DNA of 64,000 nt from Bordetella holmesii ATCC 51541 (GTDB taxonomy: Bacteria; Pseudomonadota; Gammaproteobacteria; Burkholderiales; Burkholderiaceae_B), in NCBI GenBank assembly GCA_000612485.1, contig CP007494.1, forward strand, positions 3,100,001 through 3,164,000, given 5' to 3'. Position numbers and translations under genes: made by a program. Every line of letters begins with the position of its first letter. The first letter of the stretch is position 1. Of the stretch, positions 10,648 to 19,921 are shown piece by piece. Under the pieces are notes generated by a model. That model worked only from the letters and a program-made list of their open reading frames with translations. It was not told where the DNA came from and made no database searches.

Positions 10648-11580
10648 ATGAACAACCGACTGCAAGGCATGGAACTCTTTGTCGAGGTGGCCAAGACACG
10701 CAATTTCAGCCGTGCGGCCGAAAAACTCGGCATACCCAAATCGACGCTCTCGCGCCAGGTGGCCGACCTCGAGCGATCGATCGGCCTGCAATTGCTGGCC
10801 CGCACCACGCGCAAGGTCGAACTCACCCCGGCCGGACAGCTCTATTTCGACCGTTGCCAACGCATCGTGGCCGAAGCGCAGGTCGTGCACGAAGAACTGC
10901 AAAATCTGCTCGAAACCCCCTCCGGTCCGCTACGCGTAAACCTGCCTGCCGACTTCGGCACAGAGTTTCTGGCCGAGTGCTTCGTCGAATTCTCGCTACG
11001 CTACCCCGACGTGGATTTTTACTTGGACATTGCCAGCCCCGAGCATGCGACACGGGTGTTCCAGGCCTGCGATGTCGCCATACAGATCGGTGAATTGCCC
11101 GACTCCACCCAGATTGCGCGCCTGCTGGGCAAACTTCCGGCTTACCTCTACGCATCGCCGGACTACCTTGCCCGCCGCGGCCGCCCACAGCATCCCGATG
11201 ATCTGATCCACCACGAGTGCATGGAGTTCCGGGTAGGACACGCGGGACGTGTCACGCGCTGGCCCCTGACCGACGGGCTCCATCACATCGAAATCACGCC
11301 CGGCAAACGTTACTCCGTCAACAGCGTGTCCATGCTGCGCAGTCTGACGGGATTGGGCGCGGGCATTGCCATCCTGGGCAGTGTGCGTGGCGACGAAAGC
11401 CGCCCGCTGGAAAGGGTGCTGCCCGACTGGCATGCCGGCCCTTTTCCGGTCTATGCGGTCACCGACACCCGGCTACTGCCCGCCAAGACACGCATCTTCA
11501 TCGAATTTCTGATGGAGCGCCTGGACATGCAGGGGCCGGGCGAAAAGCATAGCGCCCGCCTGTTCCCCGACACCGCCTGA
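10648..11580 (+). CDS. LysR-family transcriptional regulator of the efflux operon
   Basis: LysR-type regulator of 310 residues, divergent from the efflux operon. The N-terminal winged helix-turn-helix is clear (MELFVEVAKTRNFSRAAEKL, then GIPKSTLSRQVADLE), followed by a substrate-binding domain of the CrgA/DsdC-like subgroup. I chose ATG 10648 (MNNRLQGMEL) because it places the helix-turn-helix at the usual distance from the N-terminus; the frame is open upstream but that extension has no family resemblance. Regulation of the divergent pump genes is inferred from position only. Confidence 0.88.
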   Translation: MNNRLQGMELFVEVAKTRNFSRAAEKLGIPKSTLSRQVADLERSIGLQLLARTTRKVELTPAGQLYFDRCQRIVAEAQVVHEELQNLLETPSGPLRVNLPADFGTEFLAECFVEFSLRYPDVDFYLDIASPEHATRVFQACDVAIQIGELPDSTQIARLLGKLPAYLYASPDYLARRGRPQHPDDLIHHECMEFRVGHAGRVTRWPLTDGLHHIEITPGKRYSVNSVSMLRSLTGLGAGIAILGSVRGDESRPLERVLPDWHAGPFPVYAVTDTRLLPAKTRIFIEFLMERLDMQGPGEKHSARLFPDTA

Positions 11581-11647
11581 ACCAGGCATTTGTAATCCCT
11601 GAAACTGGTTTGCACGACTCTGAGCGAATTGGCGGGCTTGGCCGGGC

Positions 11648-12379
11648 TCAGAAGCCCTCGTCCTCGCGCAGGTAACGCCACTGCCCCAGGGGCAAATCGC
11701 CCAGTCGGATGCGGCCGATCCGGACCCGTTTCAGGCCCACGACCTTGAGGCCGACCAATTCGCACATGCGCCGGATCTGCCGCTTCTTGCCCTCGCGCAG
11801 CACAAAACGCAACTGGTCGTCGTTCTGCCAGCGCACATCTGCCGGCTTAAGCGGCTTGCCATCCAGCGTCAGGCCATGATTTAGCACGGCCAGGCCACGC
11901 TCGCTCAACTTGCCATCGACCCGGACCAGATATTCTTTGTCGACCGCCGAATCCTCGCCAATGAGTTGTTTGGCGATACGCCCGTCCTGGGTGAGGATGA
12001 GCAGCCCCTGCGAATCGATGTCCAGCCGCCCGGCCACGGCCAAGCCGCGCAGATGCGTGCGGTCAAAGCGGCGTCGCGAGCGGTCGCCCTCGAACTGGCT
12101 GCGCGCATCGACCAGGGCGGCCGCCGGCGTGTAGCCGTCCTCGGCCTGTCCGGACACATAACCGATGGGCTTGTTGATCAGAATGGTGACCAGCGACGTC
12201 TGCGCCGCGCGGGCGGCGCGTTCCAGCGTGATGGTCTGATCGGGATAGGCCTTCGCGCCCAGTTCGGACACCACCACGCCATCGACCCGAACCCAGCCTC
12301 GCTCGATGTAGCCGTCGGCTTCGCGGCGCGAGCACAGGCCGCGCTCGGACATCAACTTGGAGATACGTACTTTTTCCAT
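11648..12379 (-). CDS. RsuA/RluB/RluF-family RNA pseudouridine synthase
   Basis: Modifies uridines in rRNA (or tRNA) to pseudouridine. The 243-residue protein starting at 12379 has an N-terminal S4 RNA-binding domain ([25 protein letters not shown]), the catalytic motif with its Asp ([14 protein letters not shown]) and the C-terminal [15 protein letters not shown] segment of the RsuA subfamily. The [15 protein letters not shown] ending fits large-subunit rRNA enzymes. Which member of the subfamily (RluE/RluB/RluF-like) cannot be decided. Divergent from ubiC with a 65-base gap. Confidence 0.88.
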   Translation of the reverse strand: MEKVRISKLMSERGLCSRREADGYIERGWVRVDGVVVSELGAKAYPDQTITLERAARAAQTSLVTILINKPIGYVSGQAEDGYTPAAALVDARSQFEGDRSRRRFDRTHLRGLAVAGRLDIDSQGLLILTQDGRIAKQLIGEDSAVDKEYLVRVDGKLSERGLAVLNHGLTLDGKPLKPADVRWQNDDQLRFVLREGKKRQIRRMCELVGLKVVGLKRVRIGRIRLGDLPLGQWRYLREDEGF

Positions 12380-12444
12380 GGCGCGTATTGTAAAGCGATG
12401 CCGCGCTACACCTGTCACGCCGCCTGTTGGCATAATACGTAGCC

Positions 12445-13080
12445 ATGACCGTCCTGTATCAAGCACCGCTGGCCGCTGGCTGGCTGACCCGCGCGCCCTA
12501 TGTCCTGACACCCGCCCAACGCCATTGGCTATTCCGCCCTGGCGCGCTGACGGCTGGCCTGCGTCAGTTGGGCCAGGTGCGCCTGCGCGTGGTGGCCGAG
12601 TATGCCGAAGGGGCCGCGCCCGATGAGGCGCAAGCCATGCATATCGCACCGGGTTCGGCAGTATGGGTGCGTGAGGTATTGATGTCCGTCGATGGCGTCG
12701 ACAGCGTTCCCGCGCGCAGTCTCACGCCGTTGACGGCCTCGCATGGTAGCTGGCAAGGGATGCGGCGTCTGCTGACCCGGCCGCTGGCCGACATGCTCTA
12801 TCATGACCGCAGCGTCATCCGCTCCCCCTTTGCCTGCCGCCGCCTGACCTCTGCCCAGCCTTTTTACCGCATGATCGCCAGGCTGCCCTCGGTCACGCCT
12901 GCCGATGCGCGCGCGTTATGGGCGCGGCGATCGGTATTCTGGCGCCACAGGCAACCACTTTTGGTGGCGGAATGTTTTCTCCCGGAATTCTGGCTGCACG
13001 CCGGGCGCACGCAGCCACCGCTCAAAGCCCATGACCGCCGGGCGGGCATTCCCGCTCAGGCCATCTCACCGCGCCGCTGA
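12445..13080 (+). CDS. ubiC: chorismate lyase
   Basis: Converts chorismate to 4-hydroxybenzoate and pyruvate, the first committed step of ubiquinone synthesis. The 211-residue protein shows the family landmarks: an arginine in [20 protein letters not shown], the PLADMLYHD segment, and the C-terminal [25 protein letters not shown] with the catalytic Glu. Its 3' end overlaps that of the convergent MFS gene by 15 bases. A C-terminal tail of about 30 residues after the catalytic motif is longer than in E. coli. Confidence 0.87.
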   Translation: MTVLYQAPLAAGWLTRAPYVLTPAQRHWLFRPGALTAGLRQLGQVRLRVVAEYAEGAAPDEAQAMHIAPGSAVWVREVLMSVDGVDSVPARSLTPLTASHGSWQGMRRLLTRPLADMLYHDRSVIRSPFACRRLTSAQPFYRMIARLPSVTPADARALWARRSVFWRHRQPLLVAECFLPEFWLHAGRTQPPLKAHDRRAGIPAQAISPRR

Positions 13081-14256
13081 CTGGCGCCGGCGCAGGCCCA
13101 TTGCAAGCATCAAACCGGCCGCAGCGGCGAGCGCGCCAATGAGAAAGACGTGACCGTAACCGCTGCGATCGGCCAGCAGGCCGGCCAAGGGGCCCGTCAG
13201 GCCATAGGCCAGATCCTGGAACGCGGAAAAGGCACCCAGTGCCGTTGCGCGCTGGGCGGGCTCGACGCGCATCACGACCTCGCGCCCCATGGAAGGAAAC
13301 ACCATCGAGCACCCCAAACCCGTGAGAAAGGCGCCTGCCAGCGCCATCCCGGGGCTGTCGGCCAACCCGATCATGAGTTGGCCGGCGGCCTCCACGGCCA
13401 ACGAGGCCATGACGACGGGCAGGCCGCCCACTCGGTCGGGCAGGTGCCCACAAACCAGACGCACCAGTACGAAACCGGCACCGAAAGCCGTCAAACCCAG
13501 GCCGGCATACTCCCAATGGCGCTGCAGAAAATGTAAGGCAAAGAACGCGCCAATGGCAGCAAAGCCTATGCCTTGCAGGCACACGACCGTACCGTACGGC
13601 CAGATGCGGCCCAGGATAGGAAGAAACCCTCGACGGGCGCCGGCAGCCTGAAGCGGCGAGCCTGGCAACGACAGGGTGCCGACCAACGCGATCAGAGGCA
13701 GCACCGAGGCGGCAAGCATCACGCCGCCAAACCCGAGATGCGCGAACAAGGCCAGGCCGACCGGCCCACCCAGCGCCAGCGCGCCATACATGGCCGCGCC
13801 GATCAGCGCCAGGACGCGCCCGGAACTGGCGGCGCCGACCAACGCAATGCCCCAGGTGACCACGCCAACGGCGACCAGACTTTCACCCAGGCCCAGTAGT
13901 ACACGGCCGGCCAACAGCACGGCAAAGGCGGCCCAATGGGAACTCAGACTGGCGGTCCACGACAAGCCTATGCCCAGCATGTAGATCAAAAGACCGCGTA
14001 CGGTCACCGGTTTGACGCCCACGCGGTCGGCCAGCCCGCCCGCATAGGTGCGTGTAAAGATAGTGGCCAGAAACGCGCTGCCGGCGGCCAGACCGGCCCA
14101 GAAATTGTCCAAACCCAGGGTGTCGGCCACATAGACCGGCACGACCGGAAAGGACATGCCTATGCAGAGGTAGCAAACAAAGAGGACGGCCGTGAGCCAC
14201 AGCAGACGGGCGCCGTGGGGAACGGATCGAAAGAAAGGAAACACTATTTTCTCCAT
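13066..14256 (-). CDS. MFS transporter (YhhS/arabinose-efflux-like)
   Basis: Major facilitator superfamily transporter of 396 residues with 12 predicted membrane segments. The motif-A loop GGLADRVGVKPVTVRG lies between segments 2 and 3, and GHLPDRVGGLPVVMASL is the equivalent in the second half. I chose ATG 14256 (MEKIVFPFF); the longer reading to 14313 runs through a hairpin and lacks resemblance. Substrate unknown; related proteins export drugs or sugars. A strong inverted repeat lies 34 bases upstream of the start. Confidence 0.82.
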   Translation of the reverse strand: MEKIVFPFFRSVPHGARLLWLTAVLFVCYLCIGMSFPVVPVYVADTLGLDNFWAGLAAGSAFLATIFTRTYAGGLADRVGVKPVTVRGLLIYMLGIGLSWTASLSSHWAAFAVLLAGRVLLGLGESLVAVGVVTWGIALVGAASSGRVLALIGAAMYGALALGGPVGLALFAHLGFGGVMLAASVLPLIALVGTLSLPGSPLQAAGARRGFLPILGRIWPYGTVVCLQGIGFAAIGAFFALHFLQRHWEYAGLGLTAFGAGFVLVRLVCGHLPDRVGGLPVVMASLAVEAAGQLMIGLADSPGMALAGAFLTGLGCSMVFPSMGREVVMRVEPAQRATALGAFSAFQDLAYGLTGPLAGLLADRSGYGHVFLIGALAAAAGLMLAMGLRRRQSAAR

Positions 14257-14289
14257 GCTGGCCCGGCGGCGGCGGGTGCATGGATGAGA

Positions 14290-14327
14290 CAACGCACCCC
14301 GATAGCCGAGCATCGGTAGGTGCGTTG
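14290..14327 (-). promoter_or_regulatory. long hairpin in the leader of the MFS gene
   Basis: Inverted repeat with a 9-bp outer stem (CAACGCACC / GGTGCGTTG), a small bulge and a 5-bp inner stem (CCGAT / ATCGG). It ends 34 bases before the ATG of the MFS gene on the same strand. No T run follows, so it does not look like a simple terminator; it could be an operator or an mRNA leader structure. Confidence 0.45.
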
Positions 14328-14404
14328 ATTGACGTAAACGCTTACGGCGGGCGCGAAACCGGCCACAACGGCGTCAAGTGTACGCCAGAACCGGGAGTGG
14401 CCAA

Positions 14405-14953
14405 TCAATCCCTGGCCTGACGCCAGATTTCGGGCTCCAGAGCGACCTCGCCTTCGGCGGCGGATACGTATACGGTCTGATCCGAGATATTGACGTTGAT
14501 CTGCATGCCTCGCTCGGCCAGCGCGGCCAGGGCCTGCGTCTGATGGGACGGCAGGTTGACTACCTGTAGATTGCGCGCCCGCTCCACCTTGCCGCGCACG
14601 CCCTCCCACCATATTTGGGACGCGTGGCCACCGTAGCAGTAAATGACCACCTGATCGGCGCGACCGCAGGCGCGCAGGATGCGGCGCTCCTCGGGTTGGC
14701 CGACCTCGATCCAGAGCGAAATCGCGCCGGTCAGGTCCTTGGACCAGATATCCGGCTCATCGGTGTCGCTCAGGCCCTTGGTAAAGGCCAGTGTCTCGTC
14801 CGCGTGCATGGCAAATGCCGCGAGGCGCACCATCATGAGCTCATCGGTTTCCGAAGGGTGACGCGCCACGGTCAGTCCATGACTGCCGTAATAGTGGCGG
14901 TCGGTATCGGCAATATTGAGGTCGGCTTTGTATATTGTTGCGCGCAGGGCCAT
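14405..14953 (-). CDS. yaeQ: YaeQ-family protein
   Basis: A 182-residue protein of the YaeQ family (MALRATIYKADLNIADTDRHYY start, and the conserved LWIEVGQPEERRILRAC and GHASQIWWEG segments). The family has a restriction-endonuclease-like (PD-(D/E)XK) fold; the E and Q of the EVGQP segment match the conserved site, but the cellular role is not settled. I chose ATG 14953 because the family normally begins at MALKATI. It stands between the MFS gene and the divergent lysE remnant. Confidence 0.85.
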   Translation of the reverse strand: MALRATIYKADLNIADTDRHYYGSHGLTVARHPSETDELMMVRLAAFAMHADETLAFTKGLSDTDEPDIWSKDLTGAISLWIEVGQPEERRILRACGRADQVVIYCYGGHASQIWWEGVRGKVERARNLQVVNLPSHQTQALAALAERGMQINVNISDQTVYVSAAEGEVALEPEIWRQARD

Positions 14954-15033
14954 GAAACCATCCGGCGTAGTCGCCAAAGCCCGCCATCATACCGCCTGCG
15001 CGTATCATCAGCGCTTAGCTACCATTTTCTGCC

Positions 15034-15358
15034 ATGACTGCCGCCCTGCTCGCCTTCGCCCTTGCCGCCCTTATCATGACGCTCACCCCGGGTTGGACAC
15101 GGCGCTGGTTCTGCGCACGGCCGCCACCGAAGGCCCGCGACGCGCTTTCATGGCCGCGGTGGGCATTTGCGCAGGCTGCCTGGCTTGGGGTGCGGCGGCC
15201 GCCTTCGGGCTTGGCGCCTTGCTGTCCGCCTCGCGCCTTGCCTATGATCTGATACGCATCGCCGGTGCGATTTACCTGCTGTATCTGGGCGCTGGCATGC
15301 TGTGGCGCGCTCGCCTGGCGCGCGGAGTCACCGGTCTGGGGCAAGCCGCCAAAAATAA
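15034..15358 (+). pseudogene. LysE-family amino acid exporter, frameshifted and truncated by an IS element
   Basis: N-terminal half of a LysE/RhtB-type exporter: MTAALLAFALAALIMTLTPG, then in another frame LDTALVLRTAATEGPRRAFMAA, followed by two more membrane segments up to GLGQAAKN. The frame change at about 15093 is explained by one missing G in the run of CCGGGTTGG. At 15358 the gene is cut by the ISL3 element. The remaining half (about 100 residues) is not on the other side of the element, where the terminator of livK begins instead, so the 3' part has been lost or moved. Confidence 0.85.
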
Positions 15359-16663
15359 GGTTCATCGCGGAATAGCGTGGAGCCGTGCTTGATTGCCGTT
15401 ACGCTTGATCCTTGATTTTCAAGGATCAAGGCCGGGATCATGCTGGACCGCAAGACGATCGAGAGGTTGGGTGGGTGGGAAGGTTATCGGGTGGAGCGGG
15501 TCGTGTGGCCTGAAGGTGAGAGCCGGACGGTCACGATTTACCTGAAGCCTTCAGCGCGAACGATGCACTGCGAGCACTGCGGCAACCGATGTCGGCAGGT
15601 GCATGAGACGACCACGCGCCGGGTGCGGGATCTGCCGCTAATGGCGCTGCGAGTGACGCTGGTAGTGCCGCGTCGGCGGGTCTGGTGCGAGCAGTGCGGT
15701 GGACCGCATCTGGAGAGGCTGAGCTGGCTGGGCCGTTACCAGCGAGTGACCGACCGGCTGGCCGAGGCGGTCAGCCAGTTGCTTGAGTCCAGCAACATTC
15801 TGGCCGTGGCGCGCTTCTTCCAACTGGGTTGGCACACGGTCAAGGCGCTGGACAAGGCCCTGCTGCGACGGGCGATCCAAGAGCCGGACTGGAGCCAGAT
15901 CCACTACCTAGCGATGGACGAGTTCGCTCTACACAAGGGCCATCGTTATGCCACGGTCGTTGTCGATCCGATCCGCCGTCAGGTGCTATGGATCGGTGAT
16001 GGCCGCTCGCGCGAGACGGCCAGAGCCTTCTTCGAACAACTGCCAACTGGGGTTGCCCAGCAGATCCGGGCCGTAGCGATCGACATGACGACGGCCTATG
16101 AGCTGGAGATCCAGGCCAACTGCCCCAACGCCGAGATCGTCTACGACCTGTTCCACGTCGTGGCCAAGTACGGCCGTGAAGTGATAGACCGGGTGCGTGT
16201 AGACCAAGCGAACCAGTTGCGGCACGACAAGCCGGCCCGCCGGGTGATCAAGTCCAGTCGCTGGCTACTGCTGCGCAATCGCAAAAACCTCGATCCGTGC
16301 CAATCGGTAAAGTTGGACGAGTTGCTCCAGGCCAACCAGCCCTTGCTCACCGCTTATCTGATGCGCGATGAGCTCAAACAGCTGTGGTTCTACCAACACC
16401 CCGGCTACGCCCGCCAGGCATGGGATCACTGGCTGCAACAGGCTCAGGGCAGCGGCATCGCCGCCTTGGCTCACTTCGCGCTCAAGCTAAAAGCCTATCT
16501 GCACGGGATTCTGTCTCGCTGTCGCCACCGGCTCAACACCAGCATCGTCGAGGGCATCAACAACACCATCAAAGTCATCAAGCGCCGCGCCTACGGCTAC
16601 CGCGATCAGGAGTACTTCTTCCTCAAGATCCGGTCTGCATTCCCCGGTATTCCTCGATGAACC
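15359..16663 (+). mobile_element. IS1001-like ISL3-family element, copy 1
   Basis: Element of 1305 bp with terminal repeats GGTTCATCG / CGATGAACC. Left flank is AAAAATAA (15351-15358) and right flank is AAAAAAAG (16664-16671), so there is no 8-bp target duplication. With the missing 3' half of lysE this points to a rearrangement at this copy. It is 1 bp shorter than copy 2 because of a shorter T run in the left-end palindrome near 15415. Confidence 0.93.
15440..16660 (+). CDS. ISL3-family transposase, copy 1
   Basis: Intact 406-residue transposase of the ISL3 family, as in IS1001. An N-terminal zinc-finger region with CEHCGNRC and CEQCGGPH is followed by a helix-turn-helix (NILAVARFFQLGWHTVKALDKALL) and the DDE core (LAMDEFALHKGHRYATVV, AIDMTTAYELEI, and the C-terminal STSIVEGINN-like segment NTSIVEGINNTIKVIKRRA with its Glu). 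Protein length matches copy 2. Confidence 0.95.
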   Translation: MLDRKTIERLGGWEGYRVERVVWPEGESRTVTIYLKPSARTMHCEHCGNRCRQVHETTTRRVRDLPLMALRVTLVVPRRRVWCEQCGGPHLERLSWLGRYQRVTDRLAEAVSQLLESSNILAVARFFQLGWHTVKALDKALLRRAIQEPDWSQIHYLAMDEFALHKGHRYATVVVDPIRRQVLWIGDGRSRETARAFFEQLPTGVAQQIRAVAIDMTTAYELEIQANCPNAEIVYDLFHVVAKYGREVIDRVRVDQANQLRHDKPARRVIKSSRWLLLRNRKNLDPCQSVKLDELLQANQPLLTAYLMRDELKQLWFYQHPGYARQAWDHWLQQAQGSGIAALAHFALKLKAYLHGILSRCRHRLNTSIVEGINNTIKVIKRRAYGYRDQEYFFLKIRSAFPGIPR

Positions 16664-16688
16664 AAAAAAAGCCGCCATGAAAGGCGGC
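16664..16688 (-). terminator. livK rho-independent terminator, abutting the IS
   Basis: On the minus strand a GCCGCC/GGCGGC hairpin is followed by seven T. It ends the liv operon. The ISL3 element copy 1 joins directly at the end of the T run. Confidence 0.85.
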
Positions 16689-16735
16689 CTAGTAATGGCC
16701 GGCAAGGGCCGGAAAACGACTGATTCAGGCCGCGC

Positions 16736-17857
16736 TTACTTGGCCGGGATGATCTGACCGCGCTCGAACTTTGCCAGCAGGACCTTGCCGTCGTTCTGAT
16801 TGGCCGCATCCCACTGGATCGGTCCCAGCAGGGTTTCGAAACCGATCAGCATTGGCAGTCCCTTCTGAATATCGGCCGAACCGTTGCCACCACCACGACG
16901 CGCTGCCTCCGCAATAGTTTGGACGGCGGCGTAAGCCGCGGCATCAAAGGCGCTGGCATTGACGCCATACTTTTCCTTGAACGCCTTTTCAAACGGAGCG
17001 TGACGCGGATCAGCGCCTTCAGCCCAGTTGGTTGGAAACACCACGCCCTCGGCGGCCGCGCCAGCCAGCTCAGCGAACTTGGGCACGCCCTGCCCCATGT
17101 TGACGATCAGTTGCGCATTGATGCCCAGTTCCTTGACCTGGCGAGCAATGATCGAGCCCTCGGTGTAGTAACCGTGAACCAGCAGAACTTCCGGATTCTG
17201 CTTGCGGATGTTGCTCAGTTGCGCCTTGAAGTCCGTTTCGCCACGGTTGTACTCCTCGTAGGCAACGACTTCGCCGCCCAACGAACGAATATAGTCAGCA
17301 GAACTCTTGGTCGGAGGCTTGCCATAGTCGGAGTTCTCAGCCAAGAAGGCGAAGCGACGCTTGCCGCCGTCCTTGAAGAAGTGCTCGACGGCTTTGAGGT
17401 CAAGCTGATTATCCGTCACGTTGACGCGCCAGACATGCTGATAGCCCTGTTTGGTAATAGTGGGAGAACCCGCCACACCGACCACCAGTGGCACCTTTGC
17501 CTTCTCGTTCTCACGCGAGAAGGCGATGGTCACTAGGCTGGCTGACGAACCTGCCATGACGTTGACTTTGCGCTGCGTGATGAGCTTCTTGGCCGAATTA
17601 ATGCCGACCGTCGGATCGCTCTTGTCATCCTCGGCGAAGATCTCGATCGGCTTTCCATTCACTCCCCCGTCGGCATTGATCATATCAACGGCAAGGCGGG
17701 TGCCCTTGAAATGGGCTTCGCCGTAGGCGGCGCCTGGGCCGGTGATGGACTCAATGAAGCCAAGCCGCAGCGGGGTATCGGCGGCCACGGCACTGCCAAC
17801 CATGGCCAGCGTGGCGAAAACGCCCAAGCATTTTTTTGCGTACTGAATACCTTGCAT
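16736..17857 (-). CDS. livK: branched-chain amino acid ABC transporter, periplasmic binding protein
   Basis: A 373-residue periplasmic binding protein (Leu/Ile/Val-binding family, type 1 fold). It starts with a signal peptide (LATMVGSAVAADTPLRLGFIESITGPGAAYGEAHFKGTRL region), followed by the ligand-cleft pattern AGSSASLVTIAFSRENEKAKVP. Last gene of the liv operon and just before its terminator. The binding-protein gene at the 3' end, behind the permease and ATPase genes, is common in Betaproteobacteria. The true ligand could be another amino acid, amide or aromatic compound. Confidence 0.87.
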   Translation of the reverse strand: MQGIQYAKKCLGVFATLAMVGSAVAADTPLRLGFIESITGPGAAYGEAHFKGTRLAVDMINADGGVNGKPIEIFAEDDKSDPTVGINSAKKLITQRKVNVMAGSSASLVTIAFSRENEKAKVPLVVGVAGSPTITKQGYQHVWRVNVTDNQLDLKAVEHFFKDGGKRRFAFLAENSDYGKPPTKSSADYIRSLGGEVVAYEEYNRGETDFKAQLSNIRKQNPEVLLVHGYYTEGSIIARQVKELGINAQLIVNMGQGVPKFAELAGAAAEGVVFPTNWAEGADPRHAPFEKAFKEKYGVNASAFDAAAYAAVQTIAEAARRGGGNGSADIQKGLPMLIGFETLLGPIQWDAANQNDGKVLLAKFERGQIIPAK

Positions 17858-17894
17858 GTCTTCCTCTCGTTTGAATTAACTTGTTTATGATTTA

Positions 17895-18608
17895 TTAGTC
17901 GTCAATGCCCAGATAGGCTTTGCGCACGGTGTCACTGGCGAGCAGGGCTTCGGAGCTGTCTGCACCCACGATGCGACCTGTCTCCATGAGGTAGCCACGC
18001 TGCGCAGTCTGAAGCGCCAGCGTGACGTTTTGCTCAACGAGGAAGATCGTGGTTCCAGCCCGATGGATTTCCTTGAGCTTCTCCATCAACTCCGCCACGA
18101 CGAGTGGAGCCAAGCCCAGCGAAGGCTCGTCCAGCAATAGCAGGCGCGGCCGGCTCATCAGCGCGCGGCCGATTGCGACCATTTGCTGCTCACCGCCACT
18201 CATCGTGCCTGCGCGTTGGCTCCAGCGCTCCTTCAGGCGGGGGAACTGCTCAACAATTCGCTCGAGATCGGCTTCTATCTCGCCCTTGGTGGCATTGCGA
18301 ATCTGCTCGCCGATAGCCAGGTTTTCTGCCACCGTGAATTCCGGGAAGATTCGCCGACCTTCAGGAACGATGCTGATGCCACTGCGAATAATGCTCTCGG
18401 TGGATGCACCGGTAATGGCGCGCCCATCAAAGTCGATGCTGCCCTGGCTTGGACGATTCAGACCAAGAATGGCTTTGAGCATCGTGCTCTTGCCCGCGCC
18501 ATTGGCGCCGATGAGGGTTACGAACTCACCCTTGCCAATTTCCAGTGAGCAGCCCTTCAAGGCTTCGATGCGGCCATAGCGGGCACTGATGTTGTTCAGC
18601 TTGAGCAT
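17895..18608 (-). CDS. livF: branched-chain amino acid ABC transporter ATPase
   Basis: ATPase of 237 residues of the LivF group: Walker A GANGAGKST, signature MSGGEQQMVAIGRAL, Walker B LLLLDEPSLGLAP and the H-loop region replaced by VEQN as usual in LivF. Before the insertion its ATG overlapped the livG stop codon (TAATG). ISL3 copy 2 has landed exactly there and duplicated TTATTTTT, so livF keeps its start codon but has lost the livG coding region as its upstream context and now depends on read-through from the element. Confidence 0.92.
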   Translation of the reverse strand: MLKLNNISARYGRIEALKGCSLEIGKGEFVTLIGANGAGKSTMLKAILGLNRPSQGSIDFDGRAITGASTESIIRSGISIVPEGRRIFPEFTVAENLAIGEQIRNATKGEIEADLERIVEQFPRLKERWSQRAGTMSGGEQQMVAIGRALMSRPRLLLLDEPSLGLAPLVVAELMEKLKEIHRAGTTIFLVEQNVTLALQTAQRGYLMETGRIVGADSSEALLASDTVRKAYLGIDD

Positions 18609-18615
18609 TATTTTT

Positions 18616-19921
18616 GGTTCATCGAGGAATACCGGGGAATGCAGACCGGATCTTGAGGAAGAAGTACTCCTGATCGCGGTAGCCGTAGGCGCGGCGCTTG
18701 ATGACTTTGATGGTGTTGTTGATGCCCTCGACGATGCTGGTGTTGAGCCGGTGGCGACAGCGAGACAGAATCCCGTGCAGATAGGCTTTTAGCTTGAGCG
18801 CGAAGTGAGCCAAGGCGGCGATGCCGCTGCCCTGAGCCTGTTGCAGCCAGTGATCCCATGCCTGGCGGGCGTAGCCGGGGTGTTGGTAGAACCACAGCTG
18901 TTTGAGCTCATCGCGCATCAGATAAGCGGTGAGCAAGGGCTGGTTGGCCTGGAGCAACTCGTCCAACTTTACCGATTGGCACGGATCGAGGTTTTTGCGA
19001 TTGCGCAGCAGTAGCCAGCGACTGGACTTGATCACCCGGCGGGCCGGCTTGTCGTGCCGCAACTGGTTCGCTTGGTCTACACGCACCCGGTCTATCACTT
19101 CACGGCCGTACTTGGCCACGACGTGGAACAGGTCGTAGACGATCTCGGCGTTGGGGCAGTTGGCCTGGATCTCCAGCTCATAGGCCGTCGTCATGTCGAT
19201 CGCTACGGCCCGGATCTGCTGGGCAACCCCAGTTGGCAGTTGTTCGAAGAAGGCTCTGGCCGTCTCGCGCGAGCGGCCATCACCGATCCATAGCACCTGA
19301 CGGCGGATCGGATCGACAACGACCGTGGCATAACGATGGCCCTTGTGTAGAGCGAACTCGTCCATCGCTAGGTAGTGGATCTGGCTCCAGTCCGGCTCTT
19401 GGATCGCCCGTCGCAGCAGGGCCTTGTCCAGCGCCTTGACCGTGTGCCAACCCAGTTGGAAGAAGCGTGCCACGGCCAGAATGTTGCTGGACTCAAGCAA
19501 CTGGCTGACCGCCTCGGCCAGCCGGTCGGTCACTCGCTGGTAACGGCCCAGCCAGCTCAGCCTCTCCAGATGCGGTCCACCGCACTGCTCGCACCAGACC
19601 CGCCGACGCGGCACTACCAGCGTCACTCGCAGCGCCATTAGCGGCAGATCCCGCACCCGGCGCGTGGTCGTCTCATGCACCTGCCGACATCGGTTGCCGC
19701 AGTGCTCGCAGTGCATCGTTCGCGCTGAAGGCTTCAGGTAAATCGTGACCGTCCGGCTCTCACCTTCAGGCCACACGACCCGCTCCACCCGATAACCTTC
19801 CCACCCACCCAACCTCTCGATCGTCTTGTGGTCCAGCATGATCCCGGCCTTGATCCTTGAAAAATCAAGGATCAAGCGTAACGGCAATCAAGCACGGCTC
19901 CACGCTATTCCGCGATGAACC
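18616..19921 (-). mobile_element. IS1001-like ISL3-family element, copy 2
   Basis: Element of 1306 bp, the length known for IS1001, inverted relative to copy 1. It has a perfect 8-bp target duplication TTATTTTT (18608-18615 and 19922-19929). It inserted at the overlapping stop/start of livG and livF. The exact duplication marks it as an undisturbed simple insertion, unlike copy 1. Confidence 0.95.
18619..19839 (-). CDS. ISL3-family transposase, copy 2
   Basis: Intact 406-residue transposase, almost identical to copy 1 (the N-terminus reads MLDHKTIERLGG instead of MLDRKTIERLGG). The frame is open further upstream through the terminal palindrome to 19887 because of one extra T there, but the ATG at 19839 matches copy 1 and has the family N-terminus. 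Confidence 0.95.
   Translation of the reverse strand: MLDHKTIERLGGWEGYRVERVVWPEGESRTVTIYLKPSARTMHCEHCGNRCRQVHETTTRRVRDLPLMALRVTLVVPRRRVWCEQCGGPHLERLSWLGRYQRVTDRLAEAVSQLLESSNILAVARFFQLGWHTVKALDKALLRRAIQEPDWSQIHYLAMDEFALHKGHRYATVVVDPIRRQVLWIGDGRSRETARAFFEQLPTGVAQQIRAVAIDMTTAYELEIQANCPNAEIVYDLFHVVAKYGREVIDRVRVDQANQLRHDKPARRVIKSSRWLLLRNRKNLDPCQSVKLDELLQANQPLLTAYLMRDELKQLWFYQHPGYARQAWDHWLQQAQGSGIAALAHFALKLKAYLHGILSRCRHRLNTSIVEGINNTIKVIKRRAYGYRDQEYFFLKIRSAFPGIPR

Noticed and set aside
15359..19921. Composite transposon made of two inverted ISL3 copies around livK-livF
   Set aside because: Copy 2 has its own perfect target duplication and the liv gene order is natural across it, so the segment was not moved as one unit.
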